This document shows positions 21,121 to 30,898 of a stretch of 64,000 nt of DNA, one piece after another. Position 1 is the stretch's first letter; every line of letters starts with the position of its first letter. The notes beneath the pieces were generated by a model. That model was not told where the DNA came from. It worked only from the letters and a program-made list of their open reading frames with translations, and searched no databases. This DNA comes from Rhynchopus sp. YZ270_cl-10. Lineage: Eukaryota > Euglenozoa > Diplonemea > Diplonemida > Diplonemidae. A program made the translations under genes and the position numbers. The DNA lies in assembly GCA_964035575.1 (NCBI GenBank), contig OZ037905.1, forward strand, positions 645,001 to 709,000, in the 5' to 3' direction.

Positions 21121-22252
21121 TTAGGGCATATGGTTGTCATATGGATTCGCGTCTTCGGTTTCAGAGTACGTTTTGTGCCGCCCTTTGGGGCTTTTAAAAC
21201 CCCTTGCTGGGATGGTTTCCGGTAGCGCCCCATTCTTGTCGTAATTAGTCGCTTTGCCCATAGCGCCTGGCACAAATGCTTTGGTCATTGCGCGCATCGA
21301 TTCTCCGAATACTTCAGTCATTCCGAAAGCGCTGAGCTGCTCTTCAGGTTTGCCGCTTTTGGACATGTGGAAGACGGCTTCGAGGTCCATGTTTGAGTCG
21401 AAGGTTTCAATGGGGGGCACGCGTCGGATTTGACTGCAAATGCGCTTCAGCACCTCAGGGCTTCTGTCCAGCTCCCGTCCCGCCTGCTCGTAGTCCAGCT
21501 TGCCTTCGCTTTGCAAGTCCATCAGCTCCTCAAACATCCGGTTCGTGAGTCTATTATCACCCTCCTCCACCCCATGCAGTGTGTCGTACTCTGACGGTGC
21601 GATCGGAATATCCTGCTGGATCTCCACTTCGATCAGTCTCTCCGAAAAATGCCAATATTGATCCTGATTAGGGGGATAATAAAGGGGTTAAATTTTGGTG
21701 TGAAAGGGGGGTGCGATAAAGTGCTATTTGGGGTCAGCCATCCCAAAACTCGACTCTTACAGTCGCCAACTGATCTTGATTACTCGACTAGAAAAAGGGG
21801 GGAAGATTATTTTCGTTGAACGCAGCCAAAAACAGTGTATGAGATCTGAATTTTGGCGCAAGTGATTTTTAAAGGGGAGGAGAAAATAGTCGGTATCAGG
21901 CGATTAAACGTTGGCTTTATTATCTCGAGTTTCTAATAACACTACGTGTAAGGAAAAATTTTATGACTCTTTATTGAAAATCAGATAGCCTAATTTTCAC
22001 GCAGGGATGTGATTTTCAAGAGTGATTATACTTCAAGCGCAAATTTGGTTGGTTCTCTGTATTGCTTTGGCTTTTGTTGTTTTTGCCAAAAAAAAAAGCA
22101 GGAAAAAGGCAGTGAGGGGGAAGGAGGAGGAGGAGGGAGGAGGGGGAGGAAGAGATCCATACCTTCTCGCCGGTGCTAATACTTTGGTCCGCCTGTTCGC
22201 TCCATTGATCGATAGGGAGAACGGACGACGCGGGTACACCGAGACGTTGCAT
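21121..22252 (-). CDS. Unrecognised 219-aa protein, three exons including a micro-exon
   Basis: Exon A 22252-22163 (30 codons, MQRLGVPASSVLPIDQW), donor GTATGG. Exon B 21787-21761 is only 27 nt (SSNQDQLAT), acceptor TTTTCTAG, donor GTAAGA. Exon C 21663-21121 starts DQYWHFSERLIEVEIQQDIP and ends in TAA. All three junctions are phase 0. An acceptor-like ACAG directly before the start (about 22265) hints at a 5'-UTR intron or a further upstream exon. The protein is acidic and mostly helical in character (LTNRMFEELMDLQSEGKLDY, then AGRELDRSPEVLKRICSQ) with a Gly/Pro/Lys-rich tail. No family was recognised. Confidence 0.7.
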
Positions 22253-22265
22253 AGTGTCCCTGTAA

Positions 22266-23335
22266 AAAGAAGGTTATTTATTTTTCCCGCAATGCATACT
22301 TATCGCTAAATACGCCGTTTTTCCCGAAAAATTTTAGAATCCCACGCCCAATTTCTTTCTTTTTGGCAAAAAAAAATTTTTCGCGCTTCGCGCGAAAAAG
22401 GTCCTCAGAAGCTCAATTCCGGAAACAAATACGGGGGGAGCGACGTTTTCCAACTCCTCCGCCATCAGCAGGAACACCTCCGTTTTCTCTTGAATCTGTG
22501 ACGCTTGTTGCTGAGAAACAGGGCAACAGCGCGTTCAAGAATACCCCCTATCTTTTCAGTGTTAAACTCGTGGCGAAGCCACGGTACGCAACATTTCTAA
22601 AAAATGCGCTTACAATTGCACCTTTTTTTACAGCCAAACTATGTCATGGAAAGGATGGAATGCAAGCTTGCGCCGCAGGCGCATGGTACGCTACTTTTTT
22701 CTTTGCCCTTATCCTTCTTTCTCACTCCTTCCCAAAGGTTCTGGCGAAGCCACGGTACGCAACATTTCTTTAAAATGTTGACATAAAATGGCACTTTTGT
22801 TGGTAACTATCGTCCAGTTCGGTAAATTTTACTTCCATATTTTACTAAAACGAAAGTTTCTAGCGAAGCCACGGTGCGCAACATTTCAAAAAATTGCGCT
22901 TAAAATTGCCTACTATGTCGCGGGAAGGGTGGGTTGCAAGCTCGCGCCGCAGGCGCACGGTACGCTACATTTTTCCTTTCACCATGCTGCATCTTCCTTT
23001 TCCGGTAAAATAGAAGAAATTTGCGGGTTTGCGGGTTTACGAGTAAAAATAGAATTCTGTGGGGGGTAGGTGAGAGGTGGGCGGAGCCCCCACTCCTCAC
23101 CTAACCTCACCCCAGCCTCAATCCAAAACCCAAATTACCACGTATGGACACGTACGGATTCCACCTTTTCAAAACAATTCACGTATGGATTTCCATACGT
23201 TCCACACGTGGAGCGTAATCCCTGTCACCAGAGTCACTCAACGAACCCTTTTTTGCGGAGCAAAAAATGAAAAAATGGCGCCGCAGGCAAAAAAAATTAA
23301 GGTACAGGATGCAACCCAGTTCCCCAGGTGCATAT
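22266..23335. other. Repeat-rich interval with GCGAAGCCACGGT repeats
   Basis: No supported gene. Contains the hairpin CGCGCTTCGCGCG near 22380-22393. Three diverged units begin GCGAAGCCACGGTACGCAAC or a close variant (about 22570, 22743, 22863), each followed by an A/T stretch. Two of them are followed by GCGCCGCAGGCGCA. The same GAAATGTTGCGTACCGTGG box occurs inverted near 36371. A cluster of ACGTATGGA words lies at 23138-23220 and an H6 pair at 23246-23305. Confidence 0.55.
23246..23305 (+). repeat. H6 motif pair
   Basis: TTTTTTGCGGAGCAAAAAA hairpin, then AATGGCGCCGCAGGCAAAAA. The surrounding 110 bp (about 23225-23330) recur inverted at about 31400-31515, on the other side of the LINE. Confidence 0.65.
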
Positions 23336-24418
23336 CCTGAAAGGAAATTTGTTGCCCGAGGGAAATTTATTGCCTGAGGCAAATTTATTGCCTGAGGGAA
23401 ATTTATTGCCCGAGGGAAATTTATTTCCTGAGGGAAATTTGTTTCCTGAGGCAAATTTATTTCCTGGGGCAAATTTATTTCCCGAGGGGAAATTTATTTC
23501 CTGAGGGAAATTTGTTTCCTGAGGGAAATTTACCTGGGGCAAATTTATTTCCCGAGGGGAAATTTATTTCCTGAGGGAAATTTATTTCCCGAGGGGAAAT
23601 TTATTGCCTGAGGCAAATTTATTGCCCGAGGGAAATTTATTTCCTGAGGGAAATTTGTTTCCTGAGGCAAATTTATTTCCTGGGGCAAATTTATTTCCCG
23701 AGGGGAAATTTGTTTCCTGAGGGGAAATTTATTTCCTGAGGGAAATTTATTTCCCGAGGGAAATTTGTTTCCTGAGGGAAATTTATTTCCCGAGGGGAAA
23801 TTTATTGCCTGAGGCAAATTTATTGCCCGAGGGAAATTTATTGCCTGAGGCAAATTTATTTCCTGAGGGAAATTTGTTTCCTGAGGCAAATTTATTTCCT
23901 GGGGCAAATTTATTTCCCGAGGGGAAATTTATTGCCTGAGGCAAATTTATTTCCCGAGGGAAATTTATTTCCTGAGGGAAATTTGTTTCCTGAGGGAAAT
24001 TTATTTCCTGGGGCAAATTTATTTCCCGAGGGGAAATTTATTTCCTGAGGGAAATTTATTTCCCGAGGGGAAATTTATTGCCTGAGGCAAATTTATTTCC
24101 CGAGGGAAATTTATTTCCTGAGGGAAATTTGTTTCCTGAGGCAAATTTATTTCCTGGGGCAAATTTATTTCCCGAGGGGAAATTTGTTTCCTGAGGGAAA
24201 TTTGTTTCCCGGGAAATTTATTTCCTGAGGGAAATTTATTTCCTGAGGGAAATTTATTTCCTGGGGCAAATTTATTTCCCGAGGGGAAATTTGTTTCCTG
24301 AGGGAAATTTATTTCCCGAGGGGAAATTTATTGCCTGAGGCAAATTTATTTCCCGAGGGAAATTTATTTCCTGAGGCAAATTTATTGCCTGAGGCAAATT
24401 TTTTTCCTGGGTAAAAAA
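23336..24418. repeat. About 60-copy palindromic minisatellite, 18-19-bp unit
   Basis: Tandem array of units like AAATTTATTTCCTGAGGG with variants TTGCCTGAGGC and TTTCCCGAGGGG. Each unit is nearly self-complementary around CCTGAGG and GGAAATTTATTTCC, so single strands can fold into strings of small hairpins. Copy variants are shuffled along the array rather than graded. Minus-strand frames (NFPSGNKFPSG, PQEINFPQ) cross it without stops, but it has no start context or partner exons and I treat it as non-coding. Confidence 0.9.
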
Positions 24419-24532
24419 AATTTCTTTCCGGCCGATTTTTTTCTTTCTTTTGGGAAAGAAAATCGCCACGTACCACGGCTAGTTAGCTACAAGTATGCCG
24501 CAATGTAAAAAAAAAAAAAAAAAAAAAGAAAA

Positions 24533-24573
24533 GTTTATAAGATGATCCTAAGCCTCTCGTGCTCAGTCACCTT
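24533..24573 (+). repeat. H1 hairpin directly behind the LINE
   Basis: GTTTATAAGATGATCCTAAG, CCTCTCGTG, CTCAGTCACCTT. It begins 11 bp past the ORF2 stop (TAA, 24584-24586) in LINE orientation and is followed by a TTTTC-T-run, as in H1 copies at 40751 and 58854. Confidence 0.75.
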
Positions 24574-24583
24574 ATCATATTCG

Positions 24584-27500
24584 TTATCGCACAGCTTCAG
24601 CTGCGCTGGCTTCTACAAGTTTGTTGTCAGGGATGATGTCATTTCCCCAGCCGGAGTTCGTAATTTTGGCACGTACGATGACGTGTTCGAGCATGTGCAT
24701 AGTGTAGCGCGGGTACGTAAAAACTGGGCGACGGTCGTAGCCAATAAGTCCGGGTGCGCCAATGGACCGGAGGCCCCGTGAGGAGGAGATGGCAGATGCA
24801 GGAAATGGGTTTTGAATCCCAAGGGCTTTGCACAGGCGGTGAAGCTTGTTGAGCAATGTGCGCAAGGCGGCGGCCCGTTCTCTAATGTTAGAGGTTGGCC
24901 GGAGAACGTAGATCCTGTGGAAAATTTCCAGGTCAATGGCAAGTTCCACGCATGTCACAGGCAGGTTGGCGGTGCTCCATTTCAGGGAGGAGGCCCATAG
25001 GAGCATTTGCTTCAGTTCGCGGCGCTTCTGCTTGCATCTCGGATCATCGTCCTTCCCAAAGAAAGGGGCGAGCTGCCGGTAGATGGCCTCCTGGTATGGG
25101 GGCGCATCGAACACTTCAAAGTCCATACGCCATGGGTGGCGTGCAGGCGCTGTGGTCGTCCGCGAGGACAGGTGATCATCTACTGCGGTGGTGACGTCCA
25201 GCAGGTATCTCTGCATGTCGGTTACTACGTGCTTGGGCGTGTTCGTGGGAGCTATGCCATGCATAGCCAGGCAACTCGGGGTGTTCGGGCCGATCCTGTC
25301 GAGGAGAGGGCGGTGCGCTTCCTTCACGTTAGCAGACACAGTGTGCGGGCAAGTCCACAGCAGGTGCTTCGCCAGCCCGGAGGTTGGTGTGAGGCATAAG
25401 GGGCACTGATTCACTTCGAGGTGTATGCCACCTCTCTTTGTTGACTCGTATAGGCACAGCACCGTAGGGTGCGCGTAGAGTATCCCATCGCAGATGATAC
25501 GTCGGAGGCGGTAAGCTAGCAGGGGGTGGGACCACTGCAGTTGGTCGTGCAGGTACGTGGTGTCGGCGAGGTTGACACCGTATTGAGCGCCGTCGTAAGT
25601 CGGTCTGTCCAAGGCAAGATCTGTGAACTTCTGTCGTCGGACGATTTCGCGAATGGCGTGGTGTCGTTCACCTGGCGCGAGAAGACCTAGGGCGTGTGTC
25701 TTCTCTTCTTCCACGGGGGCACTCGAGAGCTCCGTAACGGTTGTTAGGTCGTCACACCATCTCACGCCTGTCAGTATGCTAGTGGAGGTCATGTTGCCGA
25801 CCGGCCCGTGGGGGCGGAAGTCCCAGCCTCCTCCTGCGTTGTACCTCTTGTGTATCGACAGGCATCGTTCTCTCAGTGTTGCGTCAAATGCTATGTGGTC
25901 AAGCACGACGTTCATGGACCGGTTGCAGATGATGGCAGCCGGGTCAGTGCGGTGGCTCTTCAATAAAACGGTGCGTATTGCGAGGCCTGCGCGTGTCCCA
26001 TAGTCACTGCCCCAGAGGCAGGTGTTGACGGCGGTGGAGAGTTCCTTCAAGCTAGACTGCGAGGGCAGAGCGTACGGGACCTCATACAGCGCACCCGGGA
26101 GGATGCATTCTGACACAATTCTATACTTGTGGTAGAAAGCCAGCGGCATACATCGTAGGCGTTGCAGGGCTGCAATGGCCTTGCGGACTCGTTCCGGAGA
26201 GGAGCGTCGAGAGTGCTTCGAGCAGTAGAGGTAGACCCCTAGGATCTTGACCTTCACCAGTGTTTTGTACCTGTGACCTGTGTTCGAGACAAGAGTGCTG
26301 GTGAAGCTCTCACGTGATCCAAATGCAACGGTTTTGGTGTCGTTAAGTTTCATTCCGGTGATGGCACAAAACCTCTCCACAATGCGCAGGCATGGCTCTA
26401 AGCTGTTCATCGACTTCCGTGACAGGAGGGTGATGTCGTCCGCGTACGCACGTGAGCAGGTGTTCTTGCAGCTGTCCAGGTCCTTCAGCAGCACTGCGAC
26501 GAGCGCATTAATCAAGACGACGCTGATGGGGCATCCTTGGAGGATGCCGTTCGTCACTCTGAACGGGGTACCCACGCCAAGTGGAAGCTGGAACCTACGT
26601 TGAAGTTGCTCGTACATGGTGCGGAGCGGCTGCAGAATGCGGGGGTGTAGCCCTAGTCGTGCTGCGAGCTCGAGGGTAAGCTTCTGGGGGACACGGTCAA
26701 AGCACTTAGCAAAGTCAAGTGCCAGGCCGTACAGCGGTTCTCCGCCAGACAGTGCGTCTTCCAGCTGCGTGCAGATGTCGAACAGGACGTTGTGAGCCCC
26801 GTGGCGAGGGCGGAAGCCGTGTTGGTCCTTGTGAACCCAGGTTTCTTGCCACTTCTGGATACTACGTACTCGTGCTGACGCCCAGAGTCTGTAGACACTG
26901 CTCGTCACGGTGATCGGGCGGTGGTCCAGCGGGTCCTTTCCCTCTCCCTTTGGTATGAGAGTCACGATCGCAGTGAGCAACGCTTCAGGCCACGTGCCGG
27001 ATTCTTCGATCTCGTTGAACGTTTTGGCAAACGCATTCAGCAGGACCACAGGAAGGCGCTTCAGCTCACCCATGCGCCACCCATCGACACCACATGCGCC
27101 TGACTTCTTCTTACTCTGCAGAACGCGGTCCAGGTCCTCCCCAGTGAGAGGGAGCAAATCCATGTTGTGCTTCGCTACATGTTTCCCAAACACAGCATCA
27201 AAGTCGTCATACTCCGGTTCAGGGCACTCGCGGTAGAGCTGGAATACAGATTTCCACTCTTCCTGGAGGATGGCATCCATCTCTTGTGCGTTGGCCGTCA
27301 GGGTCCCGTCTCTTCTAGCCACAGCCAGCAGATCGTCCGGCAGGGTACCCCTGCAGAAGGCCGTGAGCTTCTTCCGGTCCACGTCGAAGTTGTGCACCGC
27401 CTTCAGCTTCAGTTGCTTTTCCCTGTAGACTCGATTGTCCCTGCCCAGGTCACTCGCCAGTGTCGCAGAGGAAGTGTGGAGGTCCGCTGCTAGCGTCAGC

Positions 27501-28972
27501 TGCTCTGCTATGCCCAGGGGAAGTTCGTCCACAGACAGGTCACGCACACGCAGTTCCTTGCATTTCCGGAGTGTCGATGCCCACAGGCAGTAGGTCTTGT
27601 GCTCCATCACGGTGAACCCCCCATTCGCCAGTCTCTTTAGTTGAATCTGGAGCTCCAGAGACATATTCGCCAGGCGGGCCAGCTCCACCTGTCGAGGGGG
27701 TGCTGCACCTGTCGAGTATTTCGTCGTCGGGGCTGCGATCGTTTTCTGCACCGGCTGCCTCACCTCACCACGGCCACGGTGGCCACGATTCGTGGGGATG
27801 CCATCGTCTCTCGCACACAGAAGTAGGTACTCCTCACTAGCCTGCGACACCGCATTCCACATGTCATGTACGTCCAGACGTGCTTCAGCTTCGTGGAAGC
27901 CCTTCGCAGCCAGGAGAGCGGCGCATTGTGCTGATCTCTGCACACTCAGGTCAGGCTTCACCATCGACAGATCCTTCGGCACAACAAATCGGTAGACTAG
28001 TTGTGTGAAGGCGGCAAGAGAGAGCTCCACAGTGACAGCGCTGTGCTGCGGTACTCCCACGTGGTGCGTCGTACACCTGGACAAAGCAGCGGCCGCCACC
28101 TCATTCAGCAGTACGTGGTCAATCCGCGTACCTTCAGAGTCGCGTCGCATGAAGGTTGGAGGAGGGACACAACCGAGCCTTTGGGCCTGCACCACAGCAG
28201 CGTCAGTCCACCCAGACTTCACCGCTTCCCGCAGAATGTACGACGCAGAGACAGAGGTGTTCAGGTCACCGCACACAACCACCGGCACGTCCTTCCCTAG
28301 TGCATTAGGCATGGTGTTGAGGACGCAGTGCAGAAGTTTCTCGCGATCCTTCTTCCTCCCTCCTTTAGAGCCTGAGTGAGCGTACACGTTGAAGATATAC
28401 AGGAACACGCCTCCCGCCCCCAGGGCCAGACGCGTGAGCTGTATCCTGTCGTGGAACAAGTTGATGTCGGTCAACGTGTTGTCATGGAATGCGCTCGAGG
28501 GTCTGCGCACTAGTGTGGCTACACCGCCCCTCTCCGCAATGGTGGGGTGGCGGATACCTGCAAGCATGTATCCAGGCTGCGGTCTGCCCCATAATGGCTT
28601 CCAGACAGGCGGGAGGTCGGTTTCCATCCTGCGGGCACCTTCTTCCGTCAGCTTCACTTCCTGCAGGCAAAGCACTGTGCTGTTCAACGCAAGCGTGCAG
28701 GCAGCGTGGTTCGCGTATGATGTTACGTTGCAGGTGGTGACTGTTATGCAGCCTTCGCTTGCAGGTGGTACGGCAGACAAAGGTGGTCCTGTGCTGGCGG
28801 CAGCGGTGCGCTGTTTCTTCGCTGCTGGTGGGCCGGCTGTGCGGTTGTTGTGCGTACCGGTCTTGCCAGATGGCTTGGCTTTCTTGGGTCCGGGGTGTGG
28901 GTGAACGCTACCGGATGTGACAAGTCGCTGCTGATTCGTAGTTGACACGTGTTTAACGTGTTGCGGCTCAAG
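24584..28972 (-). CDS. LINE ORF2: APE endonuclease, reverse transcriptase, zinc knuckle
   Basis: About 1,460 residues that would nick target DNA and prime reverse transcription of the element RNA. Counting from the GTG codon at 28948, the order is: basic Pro/Lys-rich leader with a 2A-like HPHPGP (16-21); APE endonuclease (about 70-310) with CLQEVKL, the GDLN motif near 224, RIDHVLL near 277 and HSAVTVEL near 304; reverse transcriptase with LIPKGEGKDPLDHRP, ALDFAKCFD (about 744), LQGCPIS and AYADDITLL (about 834); then CPLCLTP...HLLWTCPH near 1180-1205, a CCHC-type zinc knuckle. There is no ATG before the endonuclease. The first in-frame Met (about residue 106) falls after the catalytic Glu motif. 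The frame is continuous with ORF1 across one UGA, so read-through or reinitiation is likely. Confidence 0.92.
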   Translation of the reverse strand, partial: LEPQHVKHVSTTNQQRLVTSGSVHPHPGPKKAKPSGKTGTHNNRTAGPPAAKKQRTAAASTGPPLSAVPPASEGCITVTTCNVTSYANHAACTLALNSTVLCLQEVKLTEEGARRMETDLPPVWKPLWGRPQPGYMLAGIRHPTIAERGGVATLVRRPSSAFHDNTLTDINLFHDRIQLTRLALGAGGVFLYIFNVYAHSGSKGGRKKDREKLLHCVLNTMPNALGKDVPVVVCGDLNTSVSASYILREAVKSGWTDAAVVQAQRLGCVPPPTFMRRDSEGTRIDHVLLNEVAAAALSRCTTHHVGVPQHSAVTVELSLAAFTQLVYRFVVPKDLSMVKPDLSVQRSAQCAALLAAKGFHEAEARLDVHDMWNAVSQASEEYLLLCARDDGIPTNRGHRGRGEVRQPVQKTIAAPTTKYSTGAAPPRQVELARLANMSLELQIQLKRLANGGFTVMEHKTYCLWASTLRKCKELRVRDLSVDELPLGIAEQLTLAADLHTSSATLASDLGRDNRVYREKQLKLKAVHNFDVDRKKLTAFCRGTLPDDLLAVARRDGTLTANAQEMDAILQEEWKSVFQLYRECPEPEYDDFDAVFGKHVAKHNMDLLPLTGEDLDRVLQSKKKSGACGVDGWRMGELKRLPVVLLNAFAKTFNEIEESGTWPEALLTAIVTLIPKGEGKDPLDHRPITVTSSVYRLWASARVRSIQKWQETWVHKDQHGFRPRHGAHNVLFDICTQLEDALSGGEPLYGLALDFAKCFDRVPQKLTLELAARLGLHPRILQPLRTMYEQLQRRFQLPLGVGTPFRVTNGILQGCPISVVLINALVAVLLKDLDSCKNTCSRAYADDITLLSRKSMNSLEPCLRIVERFCAITGMKLNDTKTVAFGSRESFTSTLVSNTGHRYKTLVKVKILGVYLYCSKHSRRSSPERVRKAIAALQRLRCMPLAFYHKYRIVSECILPGALYEVPYALPSQSSLKELSTAVNTCLWGSDYGTRAGLAIRTVLLKSHRTDPAAIICNRSMNVVLDHIAFDATLRERCLSIHKRYNAGGGWDFRPHGPVGNMTSTSILTGVRWCDDLTTVTELSSAPVEEEKTHALGLLAPGERHHAIREIVRRQKFTDLALDRPTYDGAQYGVNLADTTYLHDQLQWSHPLLAYRLRRIICDGILYAHPTVLCLYESTKRGGIHLEVNQCPLCLTPTSGLAKHLLWTCPHTVSANVKEAHRPLLDRIGPNTPSCLAMHGIAPTNTPKHVVTDMQRYLLDVTTAVDDHLSSRTTTAPARHPWRMDFEVFDAPPYQEAIYRQLAPFFGKDDDPRCKQKRRELKQMLLWASSLKWSTANLPVTCVELAIDLEIFHRIYVLRPTSNIRERAAALRTLLNKLHRLCKALGIQNPFPASAISSSRGLRSIGAPGLIGYDRRPVFTYPRYTMHMLEHVIVRAKITNSGWGNDIIPDNKLVEASAAEAVR

Positions 28973-30898
28973 TCACTGGCTGTTGCCGAAGCACGTGGCA
29001 CAGATGAGTGCGTCGCATCCTGGGCACTTCTTCGCACCGTGGGACACCGGTATCGAGCTAGTACAGCATGCACAAGTGGCGTCCGTTGCCTTCACTAACA
29101 CTGTGCCCGCCTGTGTCCAGTCGTGCACATGCGCATCCTCCTCCTCACCCCCCGACGAGTCGGCGTCAGGCAGATCCACGTCCTCTTTCATATCCTCCCT
29201 GTCCCGGGACCGTGAGAGAGAGAACATTGCGGTTCCCAGCCTTTGGAAGATGGAGGTCGGAGCGTCTGCTGTTGCCGGTGTCGGTGTAGGCGCAGGCTGG
29301 CCGGACGCAGAACGCTTCACGCCCCTGATCGTATTGGTGGGGTCGGGGCTCAGTGGCGGGAAGTCCTCCATCGAGAGGGTCACCTTCTGCTTTCGCACTG
29401 TCCCGATGAACTTCATGGCTTTGCTCTTCTTGTTGCGCAGAGCCTCCTTGGTGCATGGTGTGACATGGAGTGACGACTTGCTACCGCGGCGGAAGACCGA
29501 CCATTGGGGGGCAGTCGTGCTCTCGACAATGATCACTAAGAACCTCCCCGATCGGTACGTCTTGCGGGAGGCGCACTCCCACTGCGTCCTCAGCGAGCGC
29601 ATCACATCATCCGCCTCCTCTGTGGAAGAGGCACCACGCACTTCGTACAGCTGTACCGCTTCGTCACGAGGTTCGCACGCCAAGTTGCCACCTGCTGTGC
29701 GGAACTTAGGCAGGTCGTCGATGCTGCTCATCCTCAAACCGTACCGATTGCCGGACCAAACGACACCATCGCTCTTCACCGCTTCGTGCACACGCAGCGC
29801 ATCCTTCACCGTCGCCTCGGACTTGAACCAGAAGACAGGCTCTGCATACCCTCCCTTCACATACGATGTAGTGCGCCAGAACACACCGTACTTCCCACTA
29901 CTGCGCAGCAGGTCCATCTTCCTCTCCGCTGGCACGCGCACTGATACCAGGGCCTGGTCCTTGTAGTCGAAGAGGTTGAATATGCGGTTATGCGCAGTAA
30001 CCACATCCAGCTGCTTCGTAGCACGCTTCACCAACGCCGCCATGGCGGAGTCGCGGGTCTTCTTGTCGGCCAGAAGTTTGACCGTCGAGGCGCTGAGGGT
30101 CTTCTTCTCGACAACCGCGTGGATCACGGTGGTGGAGTCCGTCACCTCCGCTTGCGCATACTGCAGCTTCGGCGTCGACTGCACTCCCACGTACCAGAGG
30201 TACACGTCGCGGCACACGGTCAGGTCTCCTTTGCTAAAGAGCATAGGATCCTTGTGCTCCTCCTTCGGTGACGCGGACAGAGGCCTGAAGGAGAGTACCG
30301 CGTAAGCTCCGCCGTTCAGCTTTGCCAAGCCCTTCAAGCGGGTCACCCACTCAATCCGCTCTGCCTCTGTTGCGTCTTTGGGCAGAAGGATTACCCCGTT
30401 TGCTGGTGGTGCGTCGCCGTCAAAATCAGCGGGCACCTTCACGGGGATGCCCCAGTCCTCCTGCCGCAGTTGCAGCGCCTGCGTCGCTGGGGGCTGCGTC
30501 GGGGCACCTGCCGTTCTCTTTGCTGCCGAGGAGTTGGTCCGGGTGTCCTTCACGTGGACCCAGGCGTTCTTCTTCTTCGGTGCCTTCGGTGCGGGCTTCT
30601 TCTTAGCCTCTTTGGGTGGTGAGGTATCCATTTGCTCGTCTTCGTCGTTCGTTGTAGGGGTGTTGTTGTTGTTGTTGTTGTTGTTGCTGTTGCTGTTGCT
30701 GTTGCTGTTCGTTGTAGGGGGTGGCGCCGTGTCCAGCCTTGCCCGTTTAGCGGGGGCGGGGCCAGCGTCCTCGTCGTCAAAGGCGAGATCGAGGAGTAAC
30801 TCCAAGATCGCGATGAGCCGCTGGCGCACGAGAGGGGACTTTGCCTTAGTCTTAAGGACCTTGGCCTTCTTCAGCAGCTCCTCGAAGCTTGAAGACAT
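28973..30898 (-). CDS. LINE ORF1: nucleic-acid-binding protein with C-terminal zinc cluster
   Basis: 641 residues from MSSSFEELLKKAKVL. ORF1 proteins coat LINE RNA and act as chaperones. Visible parts: an N-terminal Lys/Leu-rich helical segment; an Asn/Ser low-complexity tract (about 60-80) encoded by TTG repeats on the plus strand; a basic KKPAPKAPKKK stretch; a long mixed alpha/beta middle (about 150-500) that I cannot assign; an acidic segment; and a C-terminal Cys cluster (C609, C612, C625, C628, C633, C636 with H620) that probably binds zinc. The stop is UGA in the context CAG-UGA-CUU-GAG, and the next codons continue in the same frame into ORF2. Confidence 0.88.
   Translation of the reverse strand: MSSSFEELLKKAKVLKTKAKSPLVRQRLIAILELLLDLAFDDEDAGPAPAKRARLDTAPPPTTNSNSNSNSNNNNNNNNTPTTNDEDEQMDTSPPKEAKKKPAPKAPKKKNAWVHVKDTRTNSSAAKRTAGAPTQPPATQALQLRQEDWGIPVKVPADFDGDAPPANGVILLPKDATEAERIEWVTRLKGLAKLNGGAYAVLSFRPLSASPKEEHKDPMLFSKGDLTVCRDVYLWYVGVQSTPKLQYAQAEVTDSTTVIHAVVEKKTLSASTVKLLADKKTRDSAMAALVKRATKQLDVVTAHNRIFNLFDYKDQALVSVRVPAERKMDLLRSSGKYGVFWRTTSYVKGGYAEPVFWFKSEATVKDALRVHEAVKSDGVVWSGNRYGLRMSSIDDLPKFRTAGGNLACEPRDEAVQLYEVRGASSTEEADDVMRSLRTQWECASRKTYRSGRFLVIIVESTTAPQWSVFRRGSKSSLHVTPCTKEALRNKKSKAMKFIGTVRKQKVTLSMEDFPPLSPDPTNTIRGVKRSASGQPAPTPTPATADAPTSIFQRLGTAMFSLSRSRDREDMKEDVDLPDADSSGGEEEDAHVHDWTQAGTVLVKATDATCACCTSSIPVSHGAKKCPGCDALICATCFGNSQ

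Noticed and set aside
23179-24469. Frames with NFPSGNKF and PQEINFPQ repeats, or a CRISPR-like array
   Set aside because: A degenerate palindromic minisatellite without unique spacers; the protein readings are by-products and there are no cas genes in this eukaryotic context.
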